From the NCBI RefSeq assembly GCF_004364325.1, contig NZ_SOCP01000009.1:186001-250000 (forward strand): a stretch of 64,000 nucleotides of DNA, given 5' to 3'. The first letter of the stretch is position 1. The number at the start of each line of letters is the position of its first letter. The notes under the pieces are model-generated. The model saw only the letters and a program-made list of their open reading frames with translations. It did not search any database and was not told where the DNA came from. The position numbers and the translations under genes were made by a program. The DNA is from Actinophytocola oryzae. Its GTDB lineage: Bacteria; Actinomycetota; Actinomycetes; Mycobacteriales; Pseudonocardiaceae. Positions 41,141 to 50,002 of the stretch are shown one piece after another.

Positions 41141-42559
41141 ATGATGCCGGGACTGCGGCTGCCCGACCCGTTGCTCGCCAAGCGGATCGAGGAATCGGCC
41201 TGCGCACGCGACAGCGTCGTCCTGCCGACCGACCGGTTCGGCGACTGGCTCACCGAGCGGCGGCGCGCGCAGTGGCAGGAGGTCCGCCGGGTGCCGCTCA
41301 CCGCGCTGCGCGGTTGGGACTTCGAGTCCGACACCGGCAACCTCGTGCACGCCAGCGGCCGCTTCTTCGCCGTGGAGGGCCTCGCGGTGCGCACCGACAC
41401 CGGCCCGGTGCGGCGGTGGCGCCAGCCGATCGTGAACCAGCCCGAGATCGGCGTGCTCGGCATCGCCGTGCGTGAGATCGACGGCGTGCTGCACTGTCTG
41501 ATGCAGGCCAAGGTGGAGCCGGGCAACGTCAACGGCGTGCAGCTCTCGCCGACGGTGCAGGCGACCAAGAGCAACTACACCGGCGTGCACGGCGGCGCCC
41601 CGGTGCCCTACCTCGAGCACTTCCGTGACGCGGAGCCGAGTGCGGTGATCGCCGACGTGCTCCAGTCCGAACAGGGCTCCTGGTTCTACCGCAAGCGAAA
41701 CCGGAACATGGTCGTCGAGGTCGGGCCGGAGGTCGAGGCCGTCGACGGCTTCTGCTGGCTGACCCTCGGCCAGGTGCTCGACCTGCTGCGGGTGGACAAC
41801 CTCGTCAGCATGGACGCCCGCACCGTGCTGTCCTGCGTGCCGCTCGGCTCCGGGGAACCCGACCGGGTCGGCGACGACTTCGCCTCGGCCCTCGCGCTGT
41901 CCGGCGACCCCGCCGCGGGCGGGCTGCACACGACCACCGAGGTGCTCAGCTGGATCACCGACATGCAGGCCCGCCGGGAGATGGACGCGCGCCGGGTGCC
42001 GCTCGACGAGGTCGACGGCTGGACCCGCGGCGACTGGTCGATCAGCCACGACAAGGGCCGGTTCTTCAGCGTGATCGGCGTCGACGTCGAGGCGGCGGGC
42101 CGGGAGGTGGCCGCGTGGCAGCAGCCGCTCATCCGTCCACACGGGACCGGGGTGGCCACGCTGCTCGTCCGCCGTTTCGGCGGCGTGCTGCACGCGTTGC
42201 TCAACGCCAGGGTGGAGGCCGGGTACCTCGACGTCGTCGAGCTGGCGCCGACCGTGCAGTGCACGCCGGGCAACTACGTCGACCTGCCACCCGGGAGCCT
42301 GCCGCCGTTCCTGGACATCGCGCGGGCGGCACGCGCCGACCAGGTCCGGTTCGACGCCGAGCTGTCCGAGGAGGGCGGCCGGTTCCACCACGCCCGCACC
42401 CGCTACGGCATCGTCGAGGTCGGCACGGGCGTGGCCGACACGGAGCCGCCCGACTACCGGTGGCTCACGCTCCACCAGCTCGCCGGCCTGCTCCAGCACA
42501 GCCACTACGTCAACGTGCAGGCCAGGACGCTCGTGGCCTGTCTGCTGGGCCTGCGATGA
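41141..42559 (+). CDS. NDP-hexose 2,3-dehydratase
   Basis: A 472-aa enzyme of the TylCVI/EvaA/SpnO family, which removes the C2 hydroxyl of TDP-4-keto-6-deoxyglucose, the entry to 2-deoxysugars. The protein is a tandem duplication, visible as two copies of QVEPGN-like blocks: VEPGNVNGVQLSPTVQATKSNY and VEAGYLDVVELAPTVQCTPGNY, each preceded by a GRFF segment. Length agrees with the family (about 460-490). It overlaps the following reductase by 4 nt. Two-step conversion with that reductase gives the 2-deoxy 4-keto sugar. Confidence 0.95.
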   Translation: MMPGLRLPDPLLAKRIEESACARDSVVLPTDRFGDWLTERRRAQWQEVRRVPLTALRGWDFESDTGNLVHASGRFFAVEGLAVRTDTGPVRRWRQPIVNQPEIGVLGIAVREIDGVLHCLMQAKVEPGNVNGVQLSPTVQATKSNYTGVHGGAPVPYLEHFRDAEPSAVIADVLQSEQGSWFYRKRNRNMVVEVGPEVEAVDGFCWLTLGQVLDLLRVDNLVSMDARTVLSCVPLGSGEPDRVGDDFASALALSGDPAAGGLHTTTEVLSWITDMQARREMDARRVPLDEVDGWTRGDWSISHDKGRFFSVIGVDVEAAGREVAAWQQPLIRPHGTGVATLLVRRFGGVLHALLNARVEAGYLDVVELAPTVQCTPGNYVDLPPGSLPPFLDIARAARADQVRFDAELSEEGGRFHHARTRYGIVEVGTGVADTEPPDYRWLTLHQLAGLLQHSHYVNVQARTLVACLLGLR

Positions 42560-43524
42560 GCCTGCGGGTGGGGGTGCTGGGCTGCGCCGACATCGCCCTG
42601 CGCCGGATCGGGCCCGCGCTCGCCGCACTGCCCGAGACCACCGTCGCGGCCGTGGCCGGCCGGAGTCCCGGGCGGGCCGCGGAGTTCGCGCGGGCGTTCG
42701 ACTGCGCGGCGACCGACTACAGCGGACTGCTCGCCCGCGACGACGTCGACGCGGTGTACCTCCCGCTGCCGCCCGGCCTGCACTTCACGTGGACCAGGGC
42801 GGCGTTGCTGGCGGGCAAGCACGTGCTGGTGGAGAAACCGCTGACGCCGACCTCCGCCGAGGCGCGGGAGCTGGCCGACCTCGCGCTGGCGCGTGGCCTG
42901 GTGCTGCGCGAGAACTTCATGTTCCTGCACCACCGCCAGCACCACGTGGTCCGCCAGGCAGTGCGCGACGGCGTACTCGGCGCGGTGCGGTCCCTGTCCG
43001 CGGAGTTCTCGATCCCGCCGAGGCCCGACGGCGACATCCGGTACGACCCCGCGCTCGCCGGCGGTGCGCTCGTGGACCTCGGCGGCTACCCGATCCGGCT
43101 GGCCCAGTACCTGCTCGGTGACGGGCTGACGGTTCTCGGTGCCGAGCTGACCACCGATCCCGACAGGGGCGTCGACCTGCGCGGGGTGGTCACGCTCGCG
43201 GGTGACGGGGTCACCGCGGACCTGCGCTTCCACCTCGGGGGCGCCTACACCAACGAGTACACCGTCGCCGGGGACCGCCGGTCGGTGCACGTCGCCCGCG
43301 CGTTCACCCCACCCGCCGACTTCGAACCCGAGCTGCGGCTGTCCGACGGCGAACGGCTCGTGGCCCCGGCCCAGGACCAGGTGCTTGCCGCCGTGGCCGC
43401 GTTCGCGTCCGCCTGTGCGGCACCGAACGCGCGGCGCGAGCGGGGTCGGCTCGCCCGGTCGGTGCGCACCACCGAACTGCTCGACGCCGTGCGCGGCGCG
43501 GGGCTCACCCCCGCGCCGAGGTGA
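42556..43524 (+). CDS. NDP-hexose 3-ketoreductase (Gfo/Idh/MocA)
   Basis: A 322-aa NAD(P)H oxidoreductase with the Rossmann start LRVGVLGCADIALRRIGPAL and the AGKHVLVEKPLTP signature with the catalytic EKP lysine. In the sugar pathways of tylosin, oleandomycin and spinosyn this family reduces the unstable 3-keto product of the 2,3-dehydratase, whose gene directly overlaps (ATGA), so the assignment is by context. It ends the first cluster operon and overlaps the convergent 3-dehydratase gene by 20 nt. Confidence 0.92.
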   Translation: MSLRVGVLGCADIALRRIGPALAALPETTVAAVAGRSPGRAAEFARAFDCAATDYSGLLARDDVDAVYLPLPPGLHFTWTRAALLAGKHVLVEKPLTPTSAEARELADLALARGLVLRENFMFLHHRQHHVVRQAVRDGVLGAVRSLSAEFSIPPRPDGDIRYDPALAGGALVDLGGYPIRLAQYLLGDGLTVLGAELTTDPDRGVDLRGVVTLAGDGVTADLRFHLGGAYTNEYTVAGDRRSVHVARAFTPPADFEPELRLSDGERLVAPAQDQVLAAVAAFASACAAPNARRERGRLARSVRTTELLDAVRGAGLTPAPR

Positions 43525-44812
43525 ACTCCCGGATCGTCCGTCCCATGTAGTCGATCATCTCGTCGGTGACGCCCGGGTAGCAGCCGATCCAGAACGTGCG
43601 GTCGACCACCGCGTCGCTGTTGGACAGGTCCCCGGCGACCCGGAAGTCCACGTCCTGGTAGGCGGGGTGGCGGGTCAGGTTGCCGCTGAACAGGAGCCGG
43701 GTGCGGATCTGTCTGTCCTCCAGGAAGAGCTGGAGGTCGCGGCGGGTGTAGGGGGCGGCGGGGTCGACGGAGAGCACGAAGCCGAACCAGCTCGGGTCGC
43801 TGCCGGGGGTCGCCTCCGGCAGGACCAGCCCCTTCGCACCGGTCAGCTCCGCACGCAGCCGTTCCCAGTTCTTGCGCCGCGCGTCGCCGAACTCGGTCAG
43901 CTTGGCCAGCTGTCGCAGGCCGAGGGCGGCCTGCAGGTCGGTCGACTTCAGGTTGTAGCCGACGTGGGAGAACGTGTACTTGTGGTCGTAGCCCTCCGGC
44001 AGTGAGCCCAGCTGCCAGCCGAACCGCTTGTGGCAGCGGTCGTCCTCGCCGGGCTCGCACCAGCAGTCGCGGCCCCAGTCCCGGTAGGACTCCACCAGGT
44101 GGGCCAGCTCGAGGTTGTCGGTGAGCACGCAGCCGCCCTCGCCCATGGTGATGTGGTGGGCCGGGTAGAAGCTCACCGTGCTCAGGTGGCCGAACGTGCC
44201 GGTGAGCCGGCCCTGGTACAGCGAGCCAACCGCGTCGCAGTTGTCCTCGACGAACCACAGGCCGTGCTCCTGCGCGAGCGCGGCGATCTCCGCGACCTCG
44301 AACGGGTTGCCGAGTGCGTGCGCGATGATGATCGCCCTCGTCTTCGGCCCGATCGCGGCGGCGACGCGGTCCGCGGTGGTGTTGTAGGTGCCGAGGTCGA
44401 TGTCGACGAACACCGGCACCATCCCGTTCTGCACGACCGGGTTCACGGTCGTGGGGAACCCGGCCGCCACGGTGATCACCTCGTCGCCGGGGCGCAGCCG
44501 CCGGTCACCCAGCTCGCGGGCCCGCAGACACGACAGGGCGAGCAGGTTCGCCGACGAGCCGGAGTTCGTCAGGTGCGCCTTGCGCAGCCCGAGGTAACGC
44601 GCGAACCGGCGCTCGAAGCGGATCGAGTACGTTCCTGACGCGATCCGCATCTCCAGCGCCGCCTCCACCAGCGCCACCCGGTCCTCCGCGTCGAGCACGG
44701 CGCCCGAGGACAGGATCGGCGTGGTGCCGGGGACGAACGGCGCGCCGCCGGTGCGCTCGGTGTCCAGCTCGCGCACGAGGTCGAGGATCCGGGACTTGGT
44801 CCGGTCAGTCAT
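43505..44812 (-). CDS. NDP-4-keto-hexose 3-dehydratase (SpnQ/E1/RfbH type)
   Basis: A 435-aa PMP/PLP enzyme that removes the C3 hydroxyl of a 4-keto-6-deoxysugar. The usual aminotransferase Lys is replaced by His: SFYPAHHITMGEGG has H220, the number of the active-site His of Yersinia E1. The cysteines around CWCEPGEDDRC and an upstream C192 match the [2Fe-2S] ligands of E1, so an electron source is needed. With the 2,3-dehydratase this makes a 2,3,6-trideoxysugar, as in spinosyn forosamine or urdamycin rhodinose. Confidence 0.93.
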   Translation of the reverse strand: MTDRTKSRILDLVRELDTERTGGAPFVPGTTPILSSGAVLDAEDRVALVEAALEMRIASGTYSIRFERRFARYLGLRKAHLTNSGSSANLLALSCLRARELGDRRLRPGDEVITVAAGFPTTVNPVVQNGMVPVFVDIDLGTYNTTADRVAAAIGPKTRAIIIAHALGNPFEVAEIAALAQEHGLWFVEDNCDAVGSLYQGRLTGTFGHLSTVSFYPAHHITMGEGGCVLTDNLELAHLVESYRDWGRDCWCEPGEDDRCHKRFGWQLGSLPEGYDHKYTFSHVGYNLKSTDLQAALGLRQLAKLTEFGDARRKNWERLRAELTGAKGLVLPEATPGSDPSWFGFVLSVDPAAPYTRRDLQLFLEDRQIRTRLLFSGNLTRHPAYQDVDFRVAGDLSNSDAVVDRTFWIGCYPGVTDEMIDYMGRTIREFTSARG

Positions 44813-45764
44813 CGAGGTTCGCCTTCCCTGCGGTGTTGAGGGGATGTGCGGCCGACGCCCAGATGGCGGCGAGGGTCTTCGGCAGCGGGGTGCGGGGCGC
44901 CCACCCGAGCAGGCGCCCGGCCCGGCGGAGGTCGGCGAGCTGCCACCCGGCGCCGGTCGCGCGCCGGGCTCCGGCGTGGCGGTCGACCCGGTAGGGGACG
45001 CCCGTGTGCTCGGCCAGCGCACACACCACCTCGGCCGTGGCCCTCGCGTGGCCCGAGCCGATGTTGACCACGTGCGGGCCCGGCGCGGGCAGGAGCGCGA
45101 CGGCGGCGGCCACCACGGCGGCGGCCACGTCGCGGACGTCCACGTAGTCCCGGTACTGCTCCACGGCCAGCAGCCCGATCCGCGCGGTGTCCCGCTCGCG
45201 GTGTGCCCGCAGGAGTTCCGCCGCGGTACGGCCGAGGACGCTGGCGGTGTCCACGCCGGGCCCGATCGCGTTGAACACCCGCAGCACCACCACGTCCAGC
45301 CCCCGGTCGGCGGCCCGCAGCACCAGGCGGGTGCTCGCGAGCTTCGAGCGGGTGTAGGAGTCGAGCTGTCCGGTCGCCGTCGGGGCGTCCTCACGCAGTG
45401 CCGCGGGCGGTTCGACCGGCCCGTATTCCAGCGACGAGCCGAGGTGCACCAGCCGTGCGGGCCGGTCCGGGATCGCCGCGACGAGCTGGTCGGTCAGCTC
45501 TACATTGGACACCGCGTGCGCGGTGGCGGACGGTGTCCAGATGTGGCCCGCCGCGTTCACCACCACGTCCGGCGCCAACTCCGCGAGCACCTCGGTGAGC
45601 CGGGCACGCAGTGGCCAGGACCGGCCGAGGTCGGCGATCGCCACCTCGGCAGGCACCAGGTGCGGCCTGCGGGTGAGCGCGGTGACGGCGTGCCCGGCCG
45701 TGTGCAGCGCGGCCACCACCTGCGAACCGAGGAACCCGGTGCCGCCGAGCACGGCCGCGCGCAT
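44805..45764 (-). CDS. NAD-dependent epimerase/dehydratase family sugar 4-ketoreductase
   Basis: A 319-aa extended SDR with AAVLGGTGFLGSQVVAAL, the LVHLGSSLEYGPVE strand, YTRSKLAS with the catalytic YxxxK pair, and RVFNAIGPG. In deoxysugar operons the equivalent gene product reduces the C4 ketone, setting the final stereochemistry (UrdR/EryBIV/OleU class). It sits between the ABC permease and the 3-dehydratase, overlapping both by 1-8 nt. A 3,5-epimerase is not seen in the window, so D- or L-configuration cannot be assigned. Confidence 0.85.
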   Translation of the reverse strand: MRAAVLGGTGFLGSQVVAALHTAGHAVTALTRRPHLVPAEVAIADLGRSWPLRARLTEVLAELAPDVVVNAAGHIWTPSATAHAVSNVELTDQLVAAIPDRPARLVHLGSSLEYGPVEPPAALREDAPTATGQLDSYTRSKLASTRLVLRAADRGLDVVVLRVFNAIGPGVDTASVLGRTAAELLRAHRERDTARIGLLAVEQYRDYVDVRDVAAAVVAAAVALLPAPGPHVVNIGSGHARATAEVVCALAEHTGVPYRVDRHAGARRATGAGWQLADLRRAGRLLGWAPRTPLPKTLAAIWASAAHPLNTAGKANLDD

Positions 45765-46531
45765 CAGACGTTCTCGCGGTGGAAGGTCCTGGTGCCCCAC
45801 CACAGCGCGGCGGCGGCGAGGCCGAGCAGCAGCAGGCCGCCCGTGGCCGTCTCGGCGAGGGCGAAGTCGCCCCGGAACCCGGCGCGCCCGGTGTCCACGA
45901 CGTGCGTGAGCGGGTTGACCGACGACGCGGTGACGAGCCAGTCCGGCGCGAGTCCGCTCGTGATCGGGATGAGGATGCCGGAGAGCAGCAACAGCGGCAG
46001 CAGCACGGTGTTGAGCAACCCGAGGAACGCGTCCTCGTCGCGCAGCCGCAACGCCAGTGCCTGCGACACCGACGAGAGGGTGACCGCCAGCAACGCGGCG
46101 ACGGCCAGCACGAGCAGCACCCCGGCGAACGGCGCCCGCAGGTCGAACACCAGCACGGCCAGCAGGATGATCAGCACGGCCTGGACGAGCGTGTGGGTCG
46201 CGTTGGTCAGCACCTTGCCGAGCAGCAGCGCGATCCGGCTCGCCGGGGTGGTGCGCAGCCGTTCCAGCACGCCGCCCTCGAGGTCGGCGAGCAGCCCGAA
46301 CCCGGTGAAGGAGCTGCTGAACAGGGCCAGCTGCACGATCAGCGCCGGGGTGAACACCACCCACGCCCCGCCCGGCGGGTAGCCGGGGATGGTGGCGGCG
46401 ATCCGCTCGGTGAGCGGGCCGAACAGCAGCAGGTACAGGGCGGGCTGCGTGAGCCCGATCGCGATCCAGGCAGGCGTCCGCAGCGACGGCAGCAGCTCCA
46501 TCCGGTACAGCAGCCCGATGTCACGCCACAC
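45764..46531 (-). CDS. ABC-2 type permease, DrrB-like
   Basis: A 255-aa six-helix exporter subunit. The pattern GGVLERLRTTPASRIALLLGKVLTN at the second loop is the known ABC-2 family signature. It pairs with the overlapping ATPase gene upstream (11 nt overlap) as a DrrAB-type pump. In antibiotic clusters such pumps export the product and give self-resistance. The stop and the next ATG share a base (TGATG), so translation is coupled. Confidence 0.92.
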   Translation of the reverse strand: MWRDIGLLYRMELLPSLRTPAWIAIGLTQPALYLLLFGPLTERIAATIPGYPPGGAWVVFTPALIVQLALFSSSFTGFGLLADLEGGVLERLRTTPASRIALLLGKVLTNATHTLVQAVLIILLAVLVFDLRAPFAGVLLVLAVAALLAVTLSSVSQALALRLRDEDAFLGLLNTVLLPLLLLSGILIPITSGLAPDWLVTASSVNPLTHVVDTGRAGFRGDFALAETATGGLLLLGLAAAALWWGTRTFHRENV

Positions 46532-47483
46532 TGTCGACCTCCACGGGCGACGCCTGGCCGGTCAGGGTGAGGAGCACGTCGTCGAGGGTCGGGTGGCGCA
46601 CCTCGACCGACGTCGCGGTGACCCCGGCGGCGTCCAGTGCCCGGAGCAGCGGCGGCACCACGGTGTCGCCGTCGGGGACGCGGAACCGCACGCCGTCCCC
46701 GGTCTCGGTGACCTCCGTGGCACCGGCGAGCCCGGACACCACCCGCAGGGCCGCGCGCCGCTCGGTGCGCGGCACGCCGACGGTGAGCAGGTCGGCGGAC
46801 ACGCGTGCCTTCAGCTCGGCCGGGGTGCCCGCGGCGACCACCGTGCCGCGGTCCATGACGAACACCCGGTCGGCCAGCGTGTCGGCCTCCTCCAGGTAGT
46901 GCGTGGTGAGGAAGACCGTCATGCCGAGGTCGCCGCGCAGCGCGGCGATGTGTTTCCACAGGTTGGTCCTGCTCTGCGAGTCCAGCCCGGCGGTCGGCTC
47001 GTCGAGGAACACGAGCGGGGGCGCGTGCACGAGACCGAGCGCGAGGTCGAGCCTGCGGCGCTGACCGCCGGAGAGCGTCCTGCCGGGCCTGCGTTCCAGC
47101 CCGGCCAGCTCCAGGTCCGACAGCAGCCGTCCGGTGCGGGCGCGGGCCTCGGCCCTGCCGAGCCCGTACAGCCTGGCCTGCAGCTCGACCTGTTCGCCGA
47201 CGCGGTGGTCCGGTGCGGAGCCGTGGCCCTGGGCGACCGAGCCGATCCTGGCGCGCACGCCGAGCGGGTCGGTCATCAGGTCGCGGCCCGCGACGACGGC
47301 GTGGCCGCCGCCGGGGCGCAGCAGTGTGGTCAGCATCCGCACGGTGGTCGTCTTCCCGGCGCCGTTGGGGCCGAGGAAGGCGGCGATCTCACCGGGCTCG
47401 ACGTCGAGGTCCACGCCGCGCACGGCGTCCACCGGCCGGCCGCGCACGGTGAAGCCGCGCCGCAGCCCCCTGGCAGTGATCAC
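46521..47483 (-). CDS. ABC transporter ATPase, DrrA-like
   Basis: A 320-aa ATP-binding subunit with Walker A GPNGAGKTT, Q-loop region SVAQGHGS, signature LSGGQRRRLDLALGL, Walker B VFLDEPTAGLDSQSR and the switch TTHYLEEAD. The C-terminal extension of about 90 residues is typical of daunorubicin-type DrrA. GTG 47483 follows GAGAGGAG. It leads the minus-strand operon of exporter and trideoxysugar genes and is divergent from the nucleotide-sugar dehydrogenase gene. The cluster box at 47532 lies 48 nt upstream. Confidence 0.95.
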   Translation of the reverse strand: MITARGLRRGFTVRGRPVDAVRGVDLDVEPGEIAAFLGPNGAGKTTTVRMLTTLLRPGGGHAVVAGRDLMTDPLGVRARIGSVAQGHGSAPDHRVGEQVELQARLYGLGRAEARARTGRLLSDLELAGLERRPGRTLSGGQRRRLDLALGLVHAPPLVFLDEPTAGLDSQSRTNLWKHIAALRGDLGMTVFLTTHYLEEADTLADRVFVMDRGTVVAAGTPAELKARVSADLLTVGVPRTERRAALRVVSGLAGATEVTETGDGVRFRVPDGDTVVPPLLRALDAAGVTATSVEVRHPTLDDVLLTLTGQASPVEVDSVA

Positions 47484-47531
47484 GCCGGCTCCTCTCGGTC
47501 GGACTCCCGGCCCGACGCTAGGTCGCCGGAA

Positions 47532-47547
47532 ACCGGGAAAACCCCGG
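47532..47547. promoter_or_regulatory. GGGAAAACCC operator, exporter operon side
   Basis: ACCGGGAAAACCCCGG shares the core GGGAAAACCC with sites at 39838, 47597 and 57010. It ends 48 nt before the GTG of the ABC ATPase. It also forms a 5-bp hairpin (CCGGG/CCCGG). Confidence 0.5.
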
Positions 47548-47596
47548 ACTTCTGGGCGTTCTCCCGACACCGGTCGTGTTGTCATGCCGTTCCAGC

Positions 47597-47612
47597 ACCG
47601 GGAAAACCCGGC
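47597..47612. promoter_or_regulatory. GGGAAAACCC operator, sugar dehydrogenase side
   Basis: ACCGGGAAAACCCGGC repeats the first 13 bases of the 47532 site exactly, 65 bp away. It ends 31 nt before the ATG of the nucleotide-sugar dehydrogenase. The inner part is a perfect palindrome with CCGGG arms and an AAAA centre. Confidence 0.5.
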
Positions 47613-47643
47613 GTGAGGCACCCGAGTCCCAGTGAGGTTCGCC

Positions 47644-48957
47644 ATGTCCTCGGAAGCACCCGCGCTCCGCCGGATCGGGATCGTCGGCCTTGGCTACGTC
47701 GGGCTGTCCCTCGCCGCGGCCCTGGCCCGCAAGGGATGTACGGTCCACGGCGCCGACACCGCCCCGGACGTGGTCGCCACCCTGGCGGAGGGCCGCTCGC
47801 ACCTGTTCGAGCCCGGCGTCGGGGAGGCGCTCGCCGAGGAGGTCGGCACCCGCCTGTTCGTCGCCGACGAGCTGCCGACCGACGGTCTGGACGCGGCCGT
47901 GATCTGCGTGTCCACCCCGATCGACTCCGGCTCCCGCGAGCCGGTGCTCGGCAGCCTGCGTGCCGCGGCCGAGCACGTGGCCCGCACCTGCGGCCCGGAC
48001 ACCCTGGTCGTCGTGCGCAGCACGGTGCCGGTCGGCGCGTGCCGTTCGGTGGTGCTGCCGGTGCTGACGAGGGCGTGGGGCAGGGCGCGGCTGGTGATGG
48101 CTCCCGAGCGGACCATCCAGGGCCGGGCGATGGCCGAGCTGGCGTCGCTGCCACAGGTCGTCGGCGGTGTGGACGAGGAGTCGACGCGGCTGGGGTGCGC
48201 GTTGTTCTCGGTGCTGGGCACGCGGCTGATCCCCGTATCCGGGTTGGAGACCGCCGAGTTCGTGAAGCTCACCAACAACTGCCACATGGACGTCATGTAC
48301 TCGTTCGGCAACGAGGTCGCGCTGCTCACCGACCGGCTCGGGCTCGACCCGCTGGAGGTGTTGCGGGCGACCAACCTCGACTACCCGAGGCAGGACATCG
48401 CGAAGCCTGGCTACGTCGGCGGCGGGTGCCTGTCGAAGGACCCGTACATCATGATGTCCAGTGCCCGCGGGGCAGGCCGCAAGCTGGGGTTGATCGGCGC
48501 GGCCCGCGCGGTGAACGAGGAGCTGCCGCTGCACGTGGCCGACCGGGTGGTCGAGCTGATGCGCCGTGCGGAGGTGAAGACGCTGCTGGTGCTCGGCTGG
48601 GCGTACAAGGGCACGCCGCCGACCGACGACATCCGCGGCACCCCGATCGCGGCGATGACGACCACGTTCTCGTCGGCCGGTCTGCGGGTGCTCGGGCACG
48701 ACCCGTTGGTGCGTCCGGAGACCGTGCGTGCGCTGGGTGGCGAGCCGGTGGAGCTGGCGGAGGGTTTCGCGCAGGCGGACGCGGTGCTGGTGATCACCGA
48801 CCACCCGGCCTACCGGGAGCTGGACATGAAGGCGCTGCTGGCGGACTCGGAGGTGCGGCTGGTCTACGACTCCTGGCGGGTGCTGGACGGCGCCGAGGTC
48901 ACCGGTCTCGGTGTGCGGTACCACGGGCTCGGCTACGCGGCGGAGGTGTCGGCATGA
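47644..48957 (+). CDS. Nucleotide-sugar (UDP/TDP-glucose-type) 6-dehydrogenase
   Basis: A 437-aa enzyme that would oxidise C6 of an NDP-hexose to the uronic acid in two NAD steps. The Rossmann motif is IGIVGLGYVGLSLA, and the catalytic Cys262 lies in YVGGGCLSKDP. The PERTIQGRAM segment is closer to WecC-like UDP-N-acetylsugar dehydrogenases than to classic UDP-glucose dehydrogenase, so the exact substrate is open. CalS8 in the calicheamicin aminopentose pathway is a known cluster relative. It overlaps the decarboxylase-like gene by 4 nt, and together they could make a pentose. Confidence 0.88.
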   Translation: MSSEAPALRRIGIVGLGYVGLSLAAALARKGCTVHGADTAPDVVATLAEGRSHLFEPGVGEALAEEVGTRLFVADELPTDGLDAAVICVSTPIDSGSREPVLGSLRAAAEHVARTCGPDTLVVVRSTVPVGACRSVVLPVLTRAWGRARLVMAPERTIQGRAMAELASLPQVVGGVDEESTRLGCALFSVLGTRLIPVSGLETAEFVKLTNNCHMDVMYSFGNEVALLTDRLGLDPLEVLRATNLDYPRQDIAKPGYVGGGCLSKDPYIMMSSARGAGRKLGLIGAARAVNEELPLHVADRVVELMRRAEVKTLLVLGWAYKGTPPTDDIRGTPIAAMTTTFSSAGLRVLGHDPLVRPETVRALGGEPVELAEGFAQADAVLVITDHPAYRELDMKALLADSEVRLVYDSWRVLDGAEVTGLGVRYHGLGYAAEVSA

Positions 48958-49928
48958 GGTCGCTCGTGTTGGGAGGCGCCGGTTTCATCGGGGTGCACCT
49001 GTGCCGCAGGCTGCTCGCCGAGGGACACTCGGTGACCATCGTGGACAACTTCTCCCGTGGCCGTCACGACCCGGAGCTGGACGCGCTCGACGTGCCGGTG
49101 ATCAACGCCGACCTGACCGACGCGGCCGCCTACGCCACGATCCCCCACGGGTGGGACCACATCTACCAGCTGGTGGCCGTGGTGGGCGTGCGGTACTTCG
49201 AGAACGAGCCCGCGCGGACGCTGCGGGTGAACACGTTGTCCGTGCTGCACATGCTGGACTGGCTGGAGGAGGGGTCGTCGGCGAAGGTGTTCTTCGCGTC
49301 GACGAGCGAGGCGTACGCGGGCGGGGTGTCGGCCGGTGTGGTGCCGGTGCCGACGCCGGAGACCGTGCCGCTGATGATCGAGGACATCACCGCGCCGCGC
49401 TGGGCGTACGGGGCGTCGAAGCTCCTCGGCGAGGCGGCGGTGATCCATCTCTGTGCGGCCAAGCGGGTGCGGCACGTGGTGGCGCGCTTCCACAACGTGT
49501 ACGGGCCGCGCATGGGTGCCGCCCACGTGATCCCGGAACTGTCGCTGCGCGCCATCCGGGGGGAGAACCCGTTCACCGTGTACGGGGTGGACCAGCGGCG
49601 TGCGTTCTGTTACGTCGACGACGCGGTGGACGGCATCTACCGGGCCATGACCACGGACTCGCTGACGGGTGAGATCGTCCACATCGGCAACGACACGGAC
49701 CACACCAACATCGGCGACCTGGCCGACCTGATCCTGAAGATCGCCGACTTCCAGCCGGAGCTGGTCCCCCTGCCCGCCCCGGCCGGCTCGGTCGCCCGCC
49801 GCTGCCCGGACATCACGAAACTACGCTCCCGCACGGGTTTCCGGCCTCGGGTCTCCCTGGAGGACGGCGTGCAGCGCACCTTCGAGTGGTACCGCGACGT
49901 GTGGCGCGCCAACCCCGGCACAGCCTGA
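48954..49928 (+). CDS. NAD-dependent epimerase/decarboxylase (UXS/CalS9-like)
   Basis: A 324-aa extended SDR with SLVLGGAGFIGVHLCRRLL, the FFASTSEAYAGG strand, a YGASK catalytic motif with Tyr and Lys, HNVYGPRMG and DQRRAFCYVDDAVDGI. This is the RmlB/UXS group, covering 4-epimerases and UDP-glucuronate decarboxylases. Placed immediately after a C6 dehydrogenase, a decarboxylase giving an NDP-4-keto-pentose or xylose is the best guess, as with CalS9. A simple 4-epimerase remains possible. An inverted-repeat terminator follows. Confidence 0.8.
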   Translation: MRSLVLGGAGFIGVHLCRRLLAEGHSVTIVDNFSRGRHDPELDALDVPVINADLTDAAAYATIPHGWDHIYQLVAVVGVRYFENEPARTLRVNTLSVLHMLDWLEEGSSAKVFFASTSEAYAGGVSAGVVPVPTPETVPLMIEDITAPRWAYGASKLLGEAAVIHLCAAKRVRHVVARFHNVYGPRMGAAHVIPELSLRAIRGENPFTVYGVDQRRAFCYVDDAVDGIYRAMTTDSLTGEIVHIGNDTDHTNIGDLADLILKIADFQPELVPLPAPAGSVARRCPDITKLRSRTGFRPRVSLEDGVQRTFEWYRDVWRANPGTA

Positions 49929-49947
49929 CCCCCGGCTCGGCCCCACT

Positions 49948-50000
49948 GCACTGAAGGACGCCTTCAGTACGCCGGGTGCACTGAAGGCGTCCTTCAGTGC
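49948..50000. terminator. 23-bp inverted repeat between convergent cluster operons
   Basis: Arms at 49948-49970 and 49978-50000 match as inverted copies at 21 of 23 bases around a 7-nt loop. Each arm is the same self-complementary element, core ACTGAAGGACGCCTTCAGT, that appears near 2.0 and 5.25 kb. It lies between stops at 49928 and 50003, so it can end both operons. Confidence 0.65.
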
Positions 50001-50002
50001 GT

